From Alsobacter ponti (GTDB lineage Bacteria > Pseudomonadota > Alphaproteobacteria > Rhizobiales > Beijerinckiaceae): a stretch of DNA of 64,000 nt. Numbering within the stretch: the first letter of the stretch is position 1; every line of letters starts with the position of its first letter. Position numbers and translations under genes: made by a program. The stretch covers positions 226,601 to 290,600 of the forward strand of contig NZ_JANCLU010000004.1 of NCBI RefSeq assembly GCF_024294805.1, written 5' to 3'. Below the pieces are notes generated by a model, which saw nothing but the letters and a program-made list of their open reading frames with translations, had not been told where the DNA came from and made no database searches. Positions 30,068-39,091 of the stretch are shown in pieces.

Positions 30068-30841
30068 TCAGGCCGCGCGGGCCAGCGCCTCGTCGGCGGT
30101 CAGCGCCGTCTCGGGGGTGCCGGAGACGATCAGCTCCAGCACCTCGTGCTCGTTGGTGTTGCGGACGTAGCGGTCGCCGACGTTCTCGCCGCGCTTGAGC
30201 ACCATCACGCGGTCACCGACCTCGAAGATGTCGGTGAGCCGGTGGGAGATGATGATCTGCGCCACGCCCTGCTTCTTCAGTTCCGCCATCGTCTCGAGCA
30301 GGCGCTCGGTGGCCATGACCGAGAGGTTGGCGGTGGGCTCGTCGAAGATGACGACGCGCGGGTTGAAGGAGATGGCGCGGGCGATGGCGACCGATTGCTG
30401 CCGCCCGCCCGACAGGCTCTCGACCTTCTGGTAGACGGAATTGACGTCGACCTTGAGCCGCTTCAGCACGGCCTGCGCCTCGTCGTACATGCGGGCGCGG
30501 TCGACGAACAGTCCGTAGCGGCGCGGCCAGCGCCCCAGAAAGATGTTCTGGCCGACGTCCATGTTCCCGCACAGCGCGAAGTCCTGGTAGATCATTTCGA
30601 TCCCGGCGTCGCGGCTCTCCTGCGGGCTGCGGAAATGAGTGGGGCGCCCGTCGACGAGCACCTCGCCGCCGTCGCGCTGGTAGGCGCCGGTCATCGTCTT
30701 CATCAGCGTCGACTTGCCGGCGGAGTTGTCGCCCACCAGCCCGAGGATCTCGCCGGGCATCAGGCGGAAATTGACGTTGCGCAGCGCGTGCACCGCGCCG
30801 AAGTGCTTCTGGATGCCGCGCATCTCGACGATGGGGGTCAT
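30068..30841 (-). CDS. Sugar ABC transporter ATP-binding protein, single domain
   Basis: A 257-residue ATPase with Walker A GDNSAGKST, signature LSGGRQQSVAIARA, Walker B VVIFDEPTANL and switch His in IIISHRL. The NSAGKST Walker A and the single-domain length are those of the FrcA-like group of carbohydrate uptake-2 transporters, instead of the double-domain RbsA form. Two copies would energise the fused permease encoded just upstream; the genes are separated by one base, so translation is probably coupled. The substrate is likely a monosaccharide (see the neighbouring SDR/DgoK/DgoA genes). Confidence 0.93.
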   Translation of the reverse strand: MTPIVEMRGIQKHFGAVHALRNVNFRLMPGEILGLVGDNSAGKSTLMKTMTGAYQRDGGEVLVDGRPTHFRSPQESRDAGIEMIYQDFALCGNMDVGQNIFLGRWPRRYGLFVDRARMYDEAQAVLKRLKVDVNSVYQKVESLSGGRQQSVAIARAISFNPRVVIFDEPTANLSVMATERLLETMAELKKQGVAQIIISHRLTDIFEVGDRVMVLKRGENVGDRYVRNTNEHEVLELIVSGTPETALTADEALARAA

Positions 30842-30842
30842 G

Positions 30843-33113
30843 TCAGGCGTGTCTCCCGGAGGCTGAGCGGGACGAGAACAGGCGGCCGAGGATGTTCTCC
30901 TGCCGGATCCAAATGTCGCCGACGACGGCGCCGATCAGGATGAGGCCGATGAAGACGTTCATCCAGTGTTGCGGCAGCACGAAGGACGAGCCGTCCGGCA
31001 TGATGATCTGAAGCGACAGCAGCGAGCGGATGAGGGTGATCGCCGCCGCGCCGGCGAGCGAGCCGACGATGGTGCCGAAGCCGCCGAAGATGGAGCCGCC
31101 GCCGATGATGACGGAGGCGATGCCGTCGAGCTCGCGCAGCGTGCCCGCCGACGGGTTGAACGAGCGCAGATAGGCCACGTAGATGATGCCCGCGGCCGAG
31201 GCGCACATGGCGCTGAACACCAGCGACCACAACCGCACGGCGTCGGTGCGGATGCCGGCGTAGCGCGCCGCGCGCTCGTTGCCGCCGACCGCGTAGACCA
31301 TCTGGCCGATCACGGTGCGGCCGAGCGCCACCGCGGCGACGAGCGCCACGACGCCGAGCAGCAGCGTCTGCGTGCTCACCGCCTTGGCCACCGCCAAACC
31401 GAGCCCCCCCGACGGTTCCAGCCCGAAATAGGCCAGCAGCTCGAAGAGGTTGCGGCCGAGCAGGTTGAAGCTCTCCGGGAAGCCGGACAGCTGCCGCCCC
31501 GCCACCAGCCACGCGCCGAGCCCGCGCGCGATGTAGAACATGCCGAGCGTCGCCACGAAGGCCGGCAGCCCGTAGCGGATGGTGAGCACGCCGTTGACGA
31601 GCCCACACGCCGTGCCCGCCGCGAAGGCGATGGCGGCGGCGAGCCAGGGGTCGACGCCCAGCTCCTTCATCAGGAAGGCGGCCGTCGCCCCGGCGAAGGC
31701 CAGCACGGAGCCCACCGAGAGGTCGATGTCTCCATTCGCGATGACGAAGGTGAGCCCCACCGAGACCAGCGCGATCTCGGTGAAGGCGAGCAGCAGGTTG
31801 AACGAATTGTCGAGCGATCCCCAGAAGTCCGGCCGCAGCGCCATGCCCACCAGCCACAGCGCGACAACGAGGATGATGGCGGCGGCGTCGCGGCGGGCGA
31901 GGAAAGCGCGCAGCCCGCGCGCGCCCATCGCCCTCGCGTCCGAACGCGCGCCCTTGGTCTGCGCCCCGACGATGGCGGCTTCGCCCCGGTCCGGGGCGGG
32001 CGGGGCCTCGTGGCCGCGCAGCCGGGCCCAGACGCGGGCCGCGCCGCCGCCCTTGATCGCCCATGGCTCGATCAGCACGGCGGCGAGCAGGATGATGCCG
32101 AGGAAGGCCTGCACCGCTCCGCCGGGGAGCTGCGCCATGGCCTGGACCTCCATCTTGATCCCGCCGACGTCGATGGTGCGGGTGATGGGCACGCCCTCGC
32201 GCAGCACCTTGTCGATCAGCACGACAAGCGCCGCGCCCATGCACGCGCCGAGCACGCGGCCGCGGCCGCCGGCGATCGACGCGCCGCCGACGATGACGGC
32301 GGCGATGACGATCAGCTCCGCGCCCTGGCCGTATTGCGAAGTGATGCCCTTGTCCTGGGCGACGTTCATCAGCCCGGCCAGCGTCGCCGCGAGCGCGGTG
32401 AAGAGGTAGGCGCGCAGCCGCACCCAGCGGGCCGGGATGCCGGCATAGGTGGCCGCCTGCTCGTTGCCGCCCACCGCGTAGGTCTGGTAGCCGGTGCGCG
32501 TCTTGGCCAGCACGACGGCGCCCAGCGCCGCGACGGCGAGGAAGATCAGGATCTGGGAATTGAATCCGAGCGCGTTGGTCTCGCCGAGCGAGAAGAACCA
32601 CGGGTCGTCCGCCGCCTTGCGCTCGTAGGCGATGGTCTTGCCGCCGGTGAGGCCGAGCACCAGTCCGCGCCCGATGAACAGCATGGTCAGCGTGGCGATG
32701 AAGGCCGGCACCTTGAGCCGCGTCACCAGCAGGCCGTTGACGAGGCCCGCGAGGACGCCCGTCACCACCGCGCCGAACACCGCCCAGCCGACGCCGGCGT
32801 CGACATGCGACGGCGCGTAAAGGATGGAGAACACCGTGGCGACGAGGCCGAGCACCGAGCCGACCGACAGGTCGAGCTCCTTGTTGACGATGACGAAGGT
32901 CATCGCCACCGCCATCACGCCGAACCGCGCGGTGTCGCGCAGCACGGCCGAGAACGCGTCCGTCGAGCCGAAGAAGGCCGGATTGATGTACACGCCCGCC
33001 CCGTAGAGCAGGACCATGAAGAGGAGGAGCCCGGCCTCCCAGCCGCCCACCAGCTGGAGCGGGAGCCTGGACGGGGCCCGGGCCGCCGGCGGGCTCGTGG
33101 CGATGCTGCTCAT
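30843..33113 (-). CDS. Sugar ABC transporter permease, two RbsC-like domains fused
   Basis: A 756-residue protein in which two complete RbsC-like permeases follow one another. The first spans about residues 20-350 (VAMTFVIVNKELDLSVGSVLG, YAVGGNEQAATYAGIP, AVIVGGASIAGG). The second spans about 405-745 (VGLTFVIANGDIDLSVGSVLA, YAVGGNERAARYAGIR, SVIIGGGSIFGG). A charged linker (about 355-400) joins them. CUT2 importers normally use a homodimer of one permease, so here a single polypeptide can form the whole channel as a fixed heterodimer. It sits between the binding protein (78-base gap) and the ATPase (one base). Confidence 0.93.
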   Translation of the reverse strand: MSSIATSPPAARAPSRLPLQLVGGWEAGLLLFMVLLYGAGVYINPAFFGSTDAFSAVLRDTARFGVMAVAMTFVIVNKELDLSVGSVLGLVATVFSILYAPSHVDAGVGWAVFGAVVTGVLAGLVNGLLVTRLKVPAFIATLTMLFIGRGLVLGLTGGKTIAYERKAADDPWFFSLGETNALGFNSQILIFLAVAALGAVVLAKTRTGYQTYAVGGNEQAATYAGIPARWVRLRAYLFTALAATLAGLMNVAQDKGITSQYGQGAELIVIAAVIVGGASIAGGRGRVLGACMGAALVVLIDKVLREGVPITRTIDVGGIKMEVQAMAQLPGGAVQAFLGIILLAAVLIEPWAIKGGGAARVWARLRGHEAPPAPDRGEAAIVGAQTKGARSDARAMGARGLRAFLARRDAAAIILVVALWLVGMALRPDFWGSLDNSFNLLLAFTEIALVSVGLTFVIANGDIDLSVGSVLAFAGATAAFLMKELGVDPWLAAAIAFAAGTACGLVNGVLTIRYGLPAFVATLGMFYIARGLGAWLVAGRQLSGFPESFNLLGRNLFELLAYFGLEPSGGLGLAVAKAVSTQTLLLGVVALVAAVALGRTVIGQMVYAVGGNERAARYAGIRTDAVRLWSLVFSAMCASAAGIIYVAYLRSFNPSAGTLRELDGIASVIIGGGSIFGGFGTIVGSLAGAAAITLIRSLLSLQIIMPDGSSFVLPQHWMNVFIGLILIGAVVGDIWIRQENILGRLFSSRSASGRHA

Positions 33114-33191
33114 CGGTCGGGTCGTCTCCGCGAAGGGGGCGCGGGGGAGCGGGCGGGACGGCGTTGGCGCCGCCCCGCCGCCGCGTTCGCG

Positions 33192-34274
33192 TCAGTTCTC
33201 GAAGCGCTTGCCTACCTTGTCGACCGACTCCTTCGTCACGAGCTGGGCGCGCGTGTCGAGGTTGGCGGCGGAAACGCCGCGGTCGATCTGCAGGTAGAGC
33301 TGGGCCACCGGCCAGAAGCCCTGCAGGAAGGGCTGCTGCCCGAGCGAGCCGGTGAGCGCGCCGGTGCGGATCTGCTCCTGCTGCTTGGGACCGAGGTCGA
33401 AGCCGAAGGCGCAGATCTGGCCGTTCTTCTTGAGCTGGCTGATGGCGTCGCCGAGCGCCGGGGTCACGAAGCCGTTGGCGGCGAAGGCGCCGACCACGTC
33501 CTTGCGGCTCTCGATCAGGTTCACCACCGAGTTGACGATGCTGTCCTTGTCGACGTCGATGCCGATGTTCTGCGGGCCGGCGTCGACCTTGAAGTCCTTC
33601 AGCTTGCCCGCGGCGTTCAGCGACTTCACCGTGGCCTCGAAGGCGGCCTTGATGCGGTTGTTGACCTCCACGTTCCCCAGCGTCGTGGTGTTGGGGAAGA
33701 TGATGGTGCCGCCCTTGACGTTGTTCTTGATCAGGCAGGCCGCCAGCGCCTCGCCGCCGATCGCCGCCGCCGAGGCGTCCTGCCCGGTGTGCGAGATCGC
33801 GTTCCGGTTGAGCAGCTTGCCGTCGTAGGAGTTCGTCGTCGCGACCGGGATGCCGCGCTCGGTGAGCTTCTTGACGAGATCGTCATAGGCGCCCGACTGC
33901 GGCGTGGTCATGATGACGCCGTCGATGGTCGGGTCCTGCACGATCTGGTTGAGGATGGCGATCTCGCGCGGGATGTCGTCGACCGGGGCTTCGGAGCCGA
34001 GCATGATCAGGTTGACGCCGAACGCCTTGGCCGCGACCTGCGCGCCGACATAGGTCGGGTCGAAGAAGCCGTTGCCGGCGGTGTGGGTGACGATGGCGAA
34101 GGTGAGCTTGCCGTCCTTGGAGTTGAAGTCCTTCGTCGCGGGCGATTCCTTCGCGGCGTCCTCGAACGAGTAACCGCCGACCGCCTTGTTCAGCGTGCCC
34201 GACTGGGCGTGCGCGGCGACGCTCGCCAGCGAGATTCCCGCGGCCAGCGCCGCGAGCCGGATGACGCTCCTCAT
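33192..34274 (-). CDS. Sugar ABC transporter periplasmic binding protein
   Basis: A 360-residue Peripla_BP_4 (ribose/galactose-type) binding protein. The signal peptide ends VAAHAQ near residue 24. The mature part has LTFAIVTHTAGNGFFDPTYVG, the strand pattern of type I periplasmic sugar-binding folds, then DGVIMTTPQSG and GAFAANGFVTPALGDAI. AGGAAGGA four bases upstream marks the start. It is the first gene of the importer operon and is divergent from the SDR gene over 304 bases. The ligand is unknown; the catabolic genes suggest an aldose feeding 2-keto-3-deoxy-galactonate. Confidence 0.93.
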   Translation of the reverse strand: MRSVIRLAALAAGISLASVAAHAQSGTLNKAVGGYSFEDAAKESPATKDFNSKDGKLTFAIVTHTAGNGFFDPTYVGAQVAAKAFGVNLIMLGSEAPVDDIPREIAILNQIVQDPTIDGVIMTTPQSGAYDDLVKKLTERGIPVATTNSYDGKLLNRNAISHTGQDASAAAIGGEALAACLIKNNVKGGTIIFPNTTTLGNVEVNNRIKAAFEATVKSLNAAGKLKDFKVDAGPQNIGIDVDKDSIVNSVVNLIESRKDVVGAFAANGFVTPALGDAISQLKKNGQICAFGFDLGPKQQEQIRTGALTGSLGQQPFLQGFWPVAQLYLQIDRGVSAANLDTRAQLVTKESVDKVGKRFEN

Positions 34275-34578
34275 GGGTCCTTCCTCCCGAATGCTCGTTC
34301 CGCCGCGCTGCCGAGAGCGGTCCGCGGCGATAGGGCGACGTTAGCGCGAGGCCGAAAAAAATCAAAGGCCGAAGCTGATGGGCGAACATGGTTCCGCTCG
34401 CGTTGAACAGCGGAAATGAGTTCAGCGACAAGGAATAAGAAATGAGGTGCGCACGTCTTTTTGCACCTGCCGCCTCTTGCCGCCGCGGCGCGCGCCCGTG
34501 TAGACATAGCCGACAGGACCGAACCGCCCCACGCCAGACCAAAGCCGACGAGGGCGGCATCACAGGAGGACACGCTCC
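34275..34578. promoter_or_regulatory. Divergent intergenic region of the sugar island
   Basis: 304 bases between the binding-protein gene and the SDR gene must hold both promoters. It is locally AT-richer than its flanks around 34360-34450 and contains short dyads: GAAC-ATG-GTTC at 34385-34395, and TGAAC...GTTCA around 34406-34427. These could be operator halves for a regulator encoded elsewhere, since no regulator gene is present in the cluster. I see no clear -35/-10 pair. Confidence 0.35.
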
Positions 34579-35343
34579 ATGGCTCAAGGCGCCATCTATC
34601 CCGATCTGGAAGGCAAGGTCGTCATCGTCACGGGAGGCGGCAGCGGCATCGGCGAGGCGATCGTCCGCCACTTCGCTCGGCAGAAGTCCCGCGTGGCGTT
34701 CCTGGACATCAACGAGCAGGCCTCCGCCCGCCTCGTGGCCGACCTCGAGGCGGCGGGCACGCCTGTGCTGTTCGAGCGCTGCGATCTCACCGTGATCCCG
34801 GACCTGCAGGCCGCCTTCAAGCGCATCCGCGCCGCGCTCGGCCCGGTCGGCGTGCTCATCAACAACGCCGCCCACGACGAGCGCCACAAGACCGAGGAGG
34901 TCACCGAGGCGTACTGGGACGGCCGCATCGCGGTGAACCTCAAGCACCAGTTCTTCGCCGCGCAAGCGGTGCTCGACGACATGAAGGCGGCGCGCGCCGG
35001 CGCCATCGTCAATTTCGGCTCCACCTCGTGGATGGTCGGCCAGGGGGGAATGGCGGCCTACACGGCGGCCAAATCGGCCGTGCTGGGGCTCACGCGCTCA
35101 CTGGCGCGCGACTTCGGGTCTTACAACGTCCGCGTCAACGCCATCGCTCCGGGCTGGATCATGACGCAGCGCCAGCTCGACCTGTGGCTCACCCCCGAGG
35201 GCGAGCAGGAGCTGATGCAGCGCCAGTGCCTGAAGCGCAAGATGATGCCCGATGACATCGCCAAGTTCACGGTGTTCCTCGCGTCGGACGAGGCCAGCGG
35301 CTGCACCAACCAGCAATACGTCGTCGACGGCGGTTGGGTGTGA
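34579..35343 (+). CDS. SDR family sugar dehydrogenase
   Basis: A 254-residue short-chain dehydrogenase. The NAD(P)-binding TGGGSGIGEAIV lies at residues about 16-27, NNAAHDERH forms the NNAG-equivalent, Ser148 and the Tyr161/Lys165 pair (YTAAK) are the catalytic set, and Asp in FLDINEQ suggests NAD preference. Adjacent DgoK and DgoA suggest it oxidises an aldose such as galactose, fucose or arabinose at C1, or a sugar alcohol, in an oxidative Entner-Doudoroff-like route. AGGAGG before the ATG supports the start. It is the first gene of the catabolic operon. Confidence 0.9.
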   Translation: MAQGAIYPDLEGKVVIVTGGGSGIGEAIVRHFARQKSRVAFLDINEQASARLVADLEAAGTPVLFERCDLTVIPDLQAAFKRIRAALGPVGVLINNAAHDERHKTEEVTEAYWDGRIAVNLKHQFFAAQAVLDDMKAARAGAIVNFGSTSWMVGQGGMAAYTAAKSAVLGLTRSLARDFGSYNVRVNAIAPGWIMTQRQLDLWLTPEGEQELMQRQCLKRKMMPDDIAKFTVFLASDEASGCTNQQYVVDGGWV

Positions 35344-35377
35344 GGCTACAGTCCCGGCCCGTTTGCCGGAGGCTGTC

Positions 35378-36268
35378 ATGAGCGCACCCAAGCTGATCGC
35401 CGTCGACTGGGGCACGACGCGCCTTCGCGCCTGGCTCGTCGACGCCGACGGCGGCGTGCTGGCCCGCGCCGGCGCGGACGAGGGCATCATGGCGGTGCCG
35501 CCCGGCGGCTTTCCCGCCGCCCTGCGCCGGCAGGTCGGCCCGTGGCTCGGCGCGCATCCAGGCCTGCCGGTCGCCATGGCGGGCATGGTCGGCAGCCGCA
35601 ACGGCTGGGTCGAGGCGCCCTATGTCGAGTGCCCGACCACCGTCGCCGGCATCGCCGCGAAGCTGGCGCGGGTCGATCTTGGAGACGGTGTCGAGGGGCT
35701 CATTGTCCCGGGCCTGGCGGCGCGCGACAGCTCCGGCGCGCCCGACGTCATGCGCGGCGAGGAAACCAAGCTCGCCGGCTGCGACGTCACCGACGGCGCG
35801 GTCGTCATGCCCGGCACCCACGCCAAGTGGGCGCGCGTCGGCGACGGCGAAATCCGCGGCTTCTCCACCTTCATGACCGGCGACTTCTACGCAGCGCTGA
35901 CCGAGCACACGATCCTGGGCAAGCTCGCCGAGGAGCCCGAGGATGAGGCGGGGTTCCTGCGCGGCGTGCAGGCGTCGCGCCGGCCGGGCGGCCTCACCCA
36001 CCAGGCCTTCTCCGCCCGCACGCTCGTGCTGATGGGCGAGATGCCCGGCGCGCAGGTGAAGCCCTACGTCTCCGGCCTGCTGATCGGCGGCGAGGTGGCG
36101 CAGGGGCTCGCCATGAGCGACGACAAGGGCGGCGTCACCGTGGTGGCGGACGGGCCGCTCGGCCGATTCTACGAGCTGGCGCTGGCCGAGCACGGCCGCG
36201 AGTGCCGGCTGCTCGCCCCCGAGGACGTGTTCGTCAGGGGCCTGCTGCGCATCCTCGACGCCGCCTGA
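35378..36268 (+). CDS. dgoK: 2-dehydro-3-deoxygalactonokinase
   Basis: A 296-residue sugar-acid kinase that phosphorylates 2-keto-3-deoxy-galactonate with ATP. It starts with IAVDWGTTRLRAWLVDADGG (the ATP-binding phosphate loop of this kinase family), followed by GMVGSRNGWVEAPYVECP, MPGTHAKWARV and GLLIGGEVAQGL, all typical of DgoK. GGAGG seven bases upstream fixes the ATG at 35378. It lies 34 bases after the SDR gene and 47 bases before dgoA. Confidence 0.95.
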   Translation: MSAPKLIAVDWGTTRLRAWLVDADGGVLARAGADEGIMAVPPGGFPAALRRQVGPWLGAHPGLPVAMAGMVGSRNGWVEAPYVECPTTVAGIAAKLARVDLGDGVEGLIVPGLAARDSSGAPDVMRGEETKLAGCDVTDGAVVMPGTHAKWARVGDGEIRGFSTFMTGDFYAALTEHTILGKLAEEPEDEAGFLRGVQASRRPGGLTHQAFSARTLVLMGEMPGAQVKPYVSGLLIGGEVAQGLAMSDDKGGVTVVADGPLGRFYELALAEHGRECRLLAPEDVFVRGLLRILDAA

Positions 36269-36315
36269 GCGTTCACGCCGGGGGCCGAGGGCCCGAACCC
36301 ACCGGGAGATCCGCC

Positions 36316-36960
36316 ATGTCCCATCGCGACGACTTCGACGCCGCCTTCGCCCGCTGTCCCCTCATCGCCATCCTGCGCGGCGTCGAACCGCGCGAGGCGG
36401 TGGCTGTCGGCGAGGCCGTGGTGGCTGCGGGGATCGCCATTCTCGAGACGCCGCTGAACTCTCCCGAGCCGTTCGAGTCGGTGCGTCTCATGGCCGCCGC
36501 CCTGAAGGGCCGGGCGGTGATCGGCGCGGGCACCGTGCTGCGGCCGGAGGACGTCGACAAGGTGGCGGAGGCGGGCGGCACGCTGGTCGTCTCGCCCAAC
36601 ATGAACCCGGCGGTGATCGCGCGCGCCAAGGCGCTGGGGCTGGTCTCGGCGCCCGGCGTGATGACGCCGACCGAAGCCTTCGCCGCGCTCGACGCCGGAG
36701 CGGACGTGCTCAAGCTGTTCCCCGGCGAGATCATCTCGCCGGCGGCGGTGCGCGCCATCGCGGCTGTGCTGCCCAAGGCGGCCCGGCTGGTGCTGGTCGG
36801 CGGCGTCTCGCCGGAAAGCATGAAAGGCTACGCGGCGACCCCGGTTGCCGGCTACGGCATCGGCTCCGCCCTGTACAAGCCAGGCCTGAGCCCGGAAGAT
36901 GTCGGCGCGCGGGCGCGCGCCTTCGCGGCGGCCTGGCGCGATCTGGGTTCGCGCGCATGA
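36316..36960 (+). CDS. dgoA: 2-dehydro-3-deoxy-6-phosphogalactonate aldolase
   Basis: A 214-residue class I aldolase that splits KDPGal into pyruvate and glyceraldehyde 3-phosphate. It opens with CPLIAILRGVEPREA; the Schiff-base Lys133 lies in DVLKLFPGE and the catalytic Glu in ILETPLNSPE. Dgo-type (galactonate) rather than Eda-type is suggested by the neighbour DgoK and by the LNSPE/FPGE motifs. GGGAG upstream supports the ATG. Its stop overlaps the PfkB kinase start (ATGA). Confidence 0.94.
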   Translation: MSHRDDFDAAFARCPLIAILRGVEPREAVAVGEAVVAAGIAILETPLNSPEPFESVRLMAAALKGRAVIGAGTVLRPEDVDKVAEAGGTLVVSPNMNPAVIARAKALGLVSAPGVMTPTEAFAALDAGADVLKLFPGEIISPAAVRAIAAVLPKAARLVLVGGVSPESMKGYAATPVAGYGIGSALYKPGLSPEDVGARARAFAAAWRDLGSRA

Positions 36961-37862
36961 TCGTGGTGTTCGGCTCCGTCAACGTCGATTTCGTCACCCG
37001 CGTGGCGCGCATTCCGCGCCCGGGCGAAACGGTGCTGGGGCCCGGCTACGAAGTGATCCCGGGCGGCAAGGGGGCGAACCAGGCGCTGGCGGCGCGGCGC
37101 GCCGGGGCGGAGGTGGCGCTGGTCGGCGCGGTCGGCCGCGACCCGTTCGCCGACATCGCGCTCTCGCTGCTCGCCGAGGACGGCGTCGACCTGTCGCGCG
37201 TGGCGCGAGCGGCCGCGCCGACCGGTGCGGCCTTCATCAGCGTCGACGACGCCGGCGAGAACGCCATCGTCGTGGCCTCGGGAGCGAACGCGGCGGTGTC
37301 CGCCGCGCAGCTCGACGGCCTGCGCCTCGGCGCGCGCGACACGCTGCTGCTTCAGCGCGAGGTTCCGGAGGGCGAGGCCGCCGAGGCGGCGCGGCGCATG
37401 CGAGAGGCCGGCGGCCGCGTCATCCTCAACGCCGCCCCGGCCGGCGCGATCGCGCCGGAATTGCTCGCCGCGCTCGACATTCTCGTCGTCAACGAACACG
37501 AGGCGGCGATCGTCGGCGCGGCGCTGGGCATCTCGGGCGAGCCGGACGCCATCGCCCGGGAGATCGACGCGCGTCGGGGTGTGGCCACCATCGTCACGCT
37601 CGGTGCGGAGGGGGCCATCGGCTGGACCGGCGGCGTCCGCCGGGCGGCCCCGTCGCTGCCGGTCACGCCAGTCGACACCACGGCGGCTGGCGACACGTTT
37701 TGCGGAGCGTTCGCCGCCGGGCTCGACGCCGGCTTCGGCTTCACGACGGCGCTCGCGAGGGCGGCCGCGGCGGGCAGCCTGGCCTGCACCAAGGCGGGCG
37801 CGCAGCCCAGCATTCCGCGGCGCGAGGCGATCGACGACGCCGTCGCGGGCTTCATGGCCTGA
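36957..37862 (+). CDS. PfkB family carbohydrate kinase, ribokinase-like
   Basis: A 301-residue kinase beginning IVVFGSVNVDFVTRVARIPRP with the sugar-binding PGGKGANQALAARRAG and the C-terminal DTTAAGDTFCGAFAAGL, whose Asp is the catalytic base. Most features match ribokinase (D-ribose to ribose 5-phosphate), but KDG-type kinases share them. It is translationally coupled to dgoA, so the island may process two sugars, or this kinase may act on a released furanose/pentose. The exact substrate is unresolved. Confidence 0.88.
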   Translation: MIVVFGSVNVDFVTRVARIPRPGETVLGPGYEVIPGGKGANQALAARRAGAEVALVGAVGRDPFADIALSLLAEDGVDLSRVARAAAPTGAAFISVDDAGENAIVVASGANAAVSAAQLDGLRLGARDTLLLQREVPEGEAAEAARRMREAGGRVILNAAPAGAIAPELLAALDILVVNEHEAAIVGAALGISGEPDAIAREIDARRGVATIVTLGAEGAIGWTGGVRRAAPSLPVTPVDTTAAGDTFCGAFAAGLDAGFGFTTALARAAAAGSLACTKAGAQPSIPRREAIDDAVAGFMA

Positions 37863-37872
37863 GAAGGGATCG

Positions 37873-37895
37873 CGCCGGGCGAAAAGCCCGCGGCG
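37873..37895. terminator. Hairpin between the sugar island and the tad locus
   Basis: CGCCGGGC, an A-rich loop (GAAAA), and GCCCGCGGCG form an imperfect stem at the junction of the convergent PfkB and TadE-like genes. There is no T-run. It may serve as a shared 3' end. Confidence 0.35.
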
Positions 37896-38534
37896 TCACA
37901 CGCAGGGGCCGGGCGAGGGGCTCGGCTTGCCGAGGCTCGCGGCGTCGGACTTCTCCACGTACTGGATGTTGCGCGGGTTCATCAACTGCCCCGAGCGCAG
38001 CACGAAGGAGCCGGTCAGCAGCACGGCGATCGGCGGGGTGTAGGGATATTCCACCTGGGAGAGGATGAACGACACGTTGCTCTGGGCCCGCATGGCGGCC
38101 GGCACCAGCGTCGTGTCGAGCACCGTGCCGCGCGCGTAGGTGGTCCAGTTGCTGGCGTAGCTCCAGCACACGGTGGCCGTGGCGGTGGAGCCGGTGCCGG
38201 AGATCGAGATGCTGGTCAGCCGGACGCGCGTCGCTCCGGCTGGAAGCGGCGACAGCACGGCGCTGCCGGCGGCCACCATGCCGGCGAGGTCGGCGTCCTT
38301 CACCTTGCTGGCCTGCGAGGCGAGGTCGGCCAGGGTCGCGCCGAGCAGCGTCACCCGCCGGTCGGCGGTGAGCAATTGGGTGGTCTCGACCGTGCCGACA
38401 TAGAGCGTCAGGAGGATCGGCAGGATCAGCGCGAATTCGACCGCCGCCACGCCGCGCCGGTCGCGCCCGAAGCGGCCACGCCCGATGGCGCGCGCCAGTG
38501 CTCCGAGGCGGGCGAGGGCGAGGCGCGCGCGCAT
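37896..38534 (-). CDS. TadE/TadG-like pilus assembly pseudopilin
   Basis: A 212-residue protein with an Arg-rich N-terminus and one helix carrying the TadE-like GVAAVEFALILPILLTLYVG (residues about 28-47). TadE-like proteins resemble pseudopilins: they are cut by the CpaA peptidase and help assemble Flp pili. The C-terminal part is periplasmic and variable, with isolated Cys residues. Its ATG overlaps the upstream TadE-like stop (TGATG), so the two are a coupled pair. Confidence 0.85.
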   Translation of the reverse strand: MRARLALARLGALARAIGRGRFGRDRRGVAAVEFALILPILLTLYVGTVETTQLLTADRRVTLLGATLADLASQASKVKDADLAGMVAAGSAVLSPLPAGATRVRLTSISISGTGSTATATVCWSYASNWTTYARGTVLDTTLVPAAMRAQSNVSFILSQVEYPYTPPIAVLLTGSFVLRSGQLMNPRNIQYVEKSDAASLGKPSPSPGPCV

Positions 38535-39091
38535 CAGAACGCCTCGTTCTTGAAGGCGGCCGAGGCCATGATCAGCATTTTGTTGCCGTTGAGATTGGCC
38601 ATCGACGTGCCGATCATCGGCAGCACCAGCGGGTAGGAGATGGCGGTGCGCAGCACCACCACCGAGCCGCCCGTGCCGAGATTGAAATTGGTCCCGAAGG
38701 TGGTGGTGTCGATCTGGCCGCCAACCACCGGCACGCTGGGCGCGGGGGCGCTGGCGAACGAAGAGTACGACTTCACGTCGACCAGTAGCATCGACTGGCA
38801 GTTGAACGTTACCGTGATGCGGCTGCAGATGGCGTTGCGGAAGTCCGCCGCGGTCATCGCCTTGGCCTGGCCGGTGCGCACCAGCCGCGCCACGTCGGTG
38901 ACGGCGGTCTGCATCATCGAGCCGCTGACATAGACCATTGCGGTCTGGAACACGGCGAAGATGACGGCGAGGAAGGGAATGGCGATGAAGGCGAATTCGA
39001 GCGCCGTGTTGCCGCGCCGGTCCTTCGCAAACCGCACGACGAGGCGTCGCAGCTTGCCGCCGTCACGCCGTTTCGCTGCGCCAGGGCTCAC
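38534..39091 (-). CDS. TadE-like pilus assembly pseudopilin
   Basis: A 185-residue protein with the hallmark KDRRGNTALEFAFIAIPFLA followed by a continuing hydrophobic helix. The rest is a periplasmic domain containing two Cys (CSRITVTFNCQS). The start is GTG at 39091, supported by GGGAG nine bases upstream; longer readings would cross into intergenic DNA. It is coupled to the next TadE-like gene by a TGATG overlap. Together they probably correspond to TadE/TadF. Confidence 0.85.
   Translation of the reverse strand: MSPGAAKRRDGGKLRRLVVRFAKDRRGNTALEFAFIAIPFLAVIFAVFQTAMVYVSGSMMQTAVTDVARLVRTGQAKAMTAADFRNAICSRITVTFNCQSMLLVDVKSYSSFASAPAPSVPVVGGQIDTTTFGTNFNLGTGGSVVVLRTAISYPLVLPMIGTSMANLNGNKMLIMASAAFKNEAF

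Noticed and set aside
30966-34406. A 1146-codon plus-strand open frame opposite the sugar importer
   Set aside because: It spans two real genes on the other strand, is Arg/His/Asp-rich with no hydrophobic core, and has no domain.
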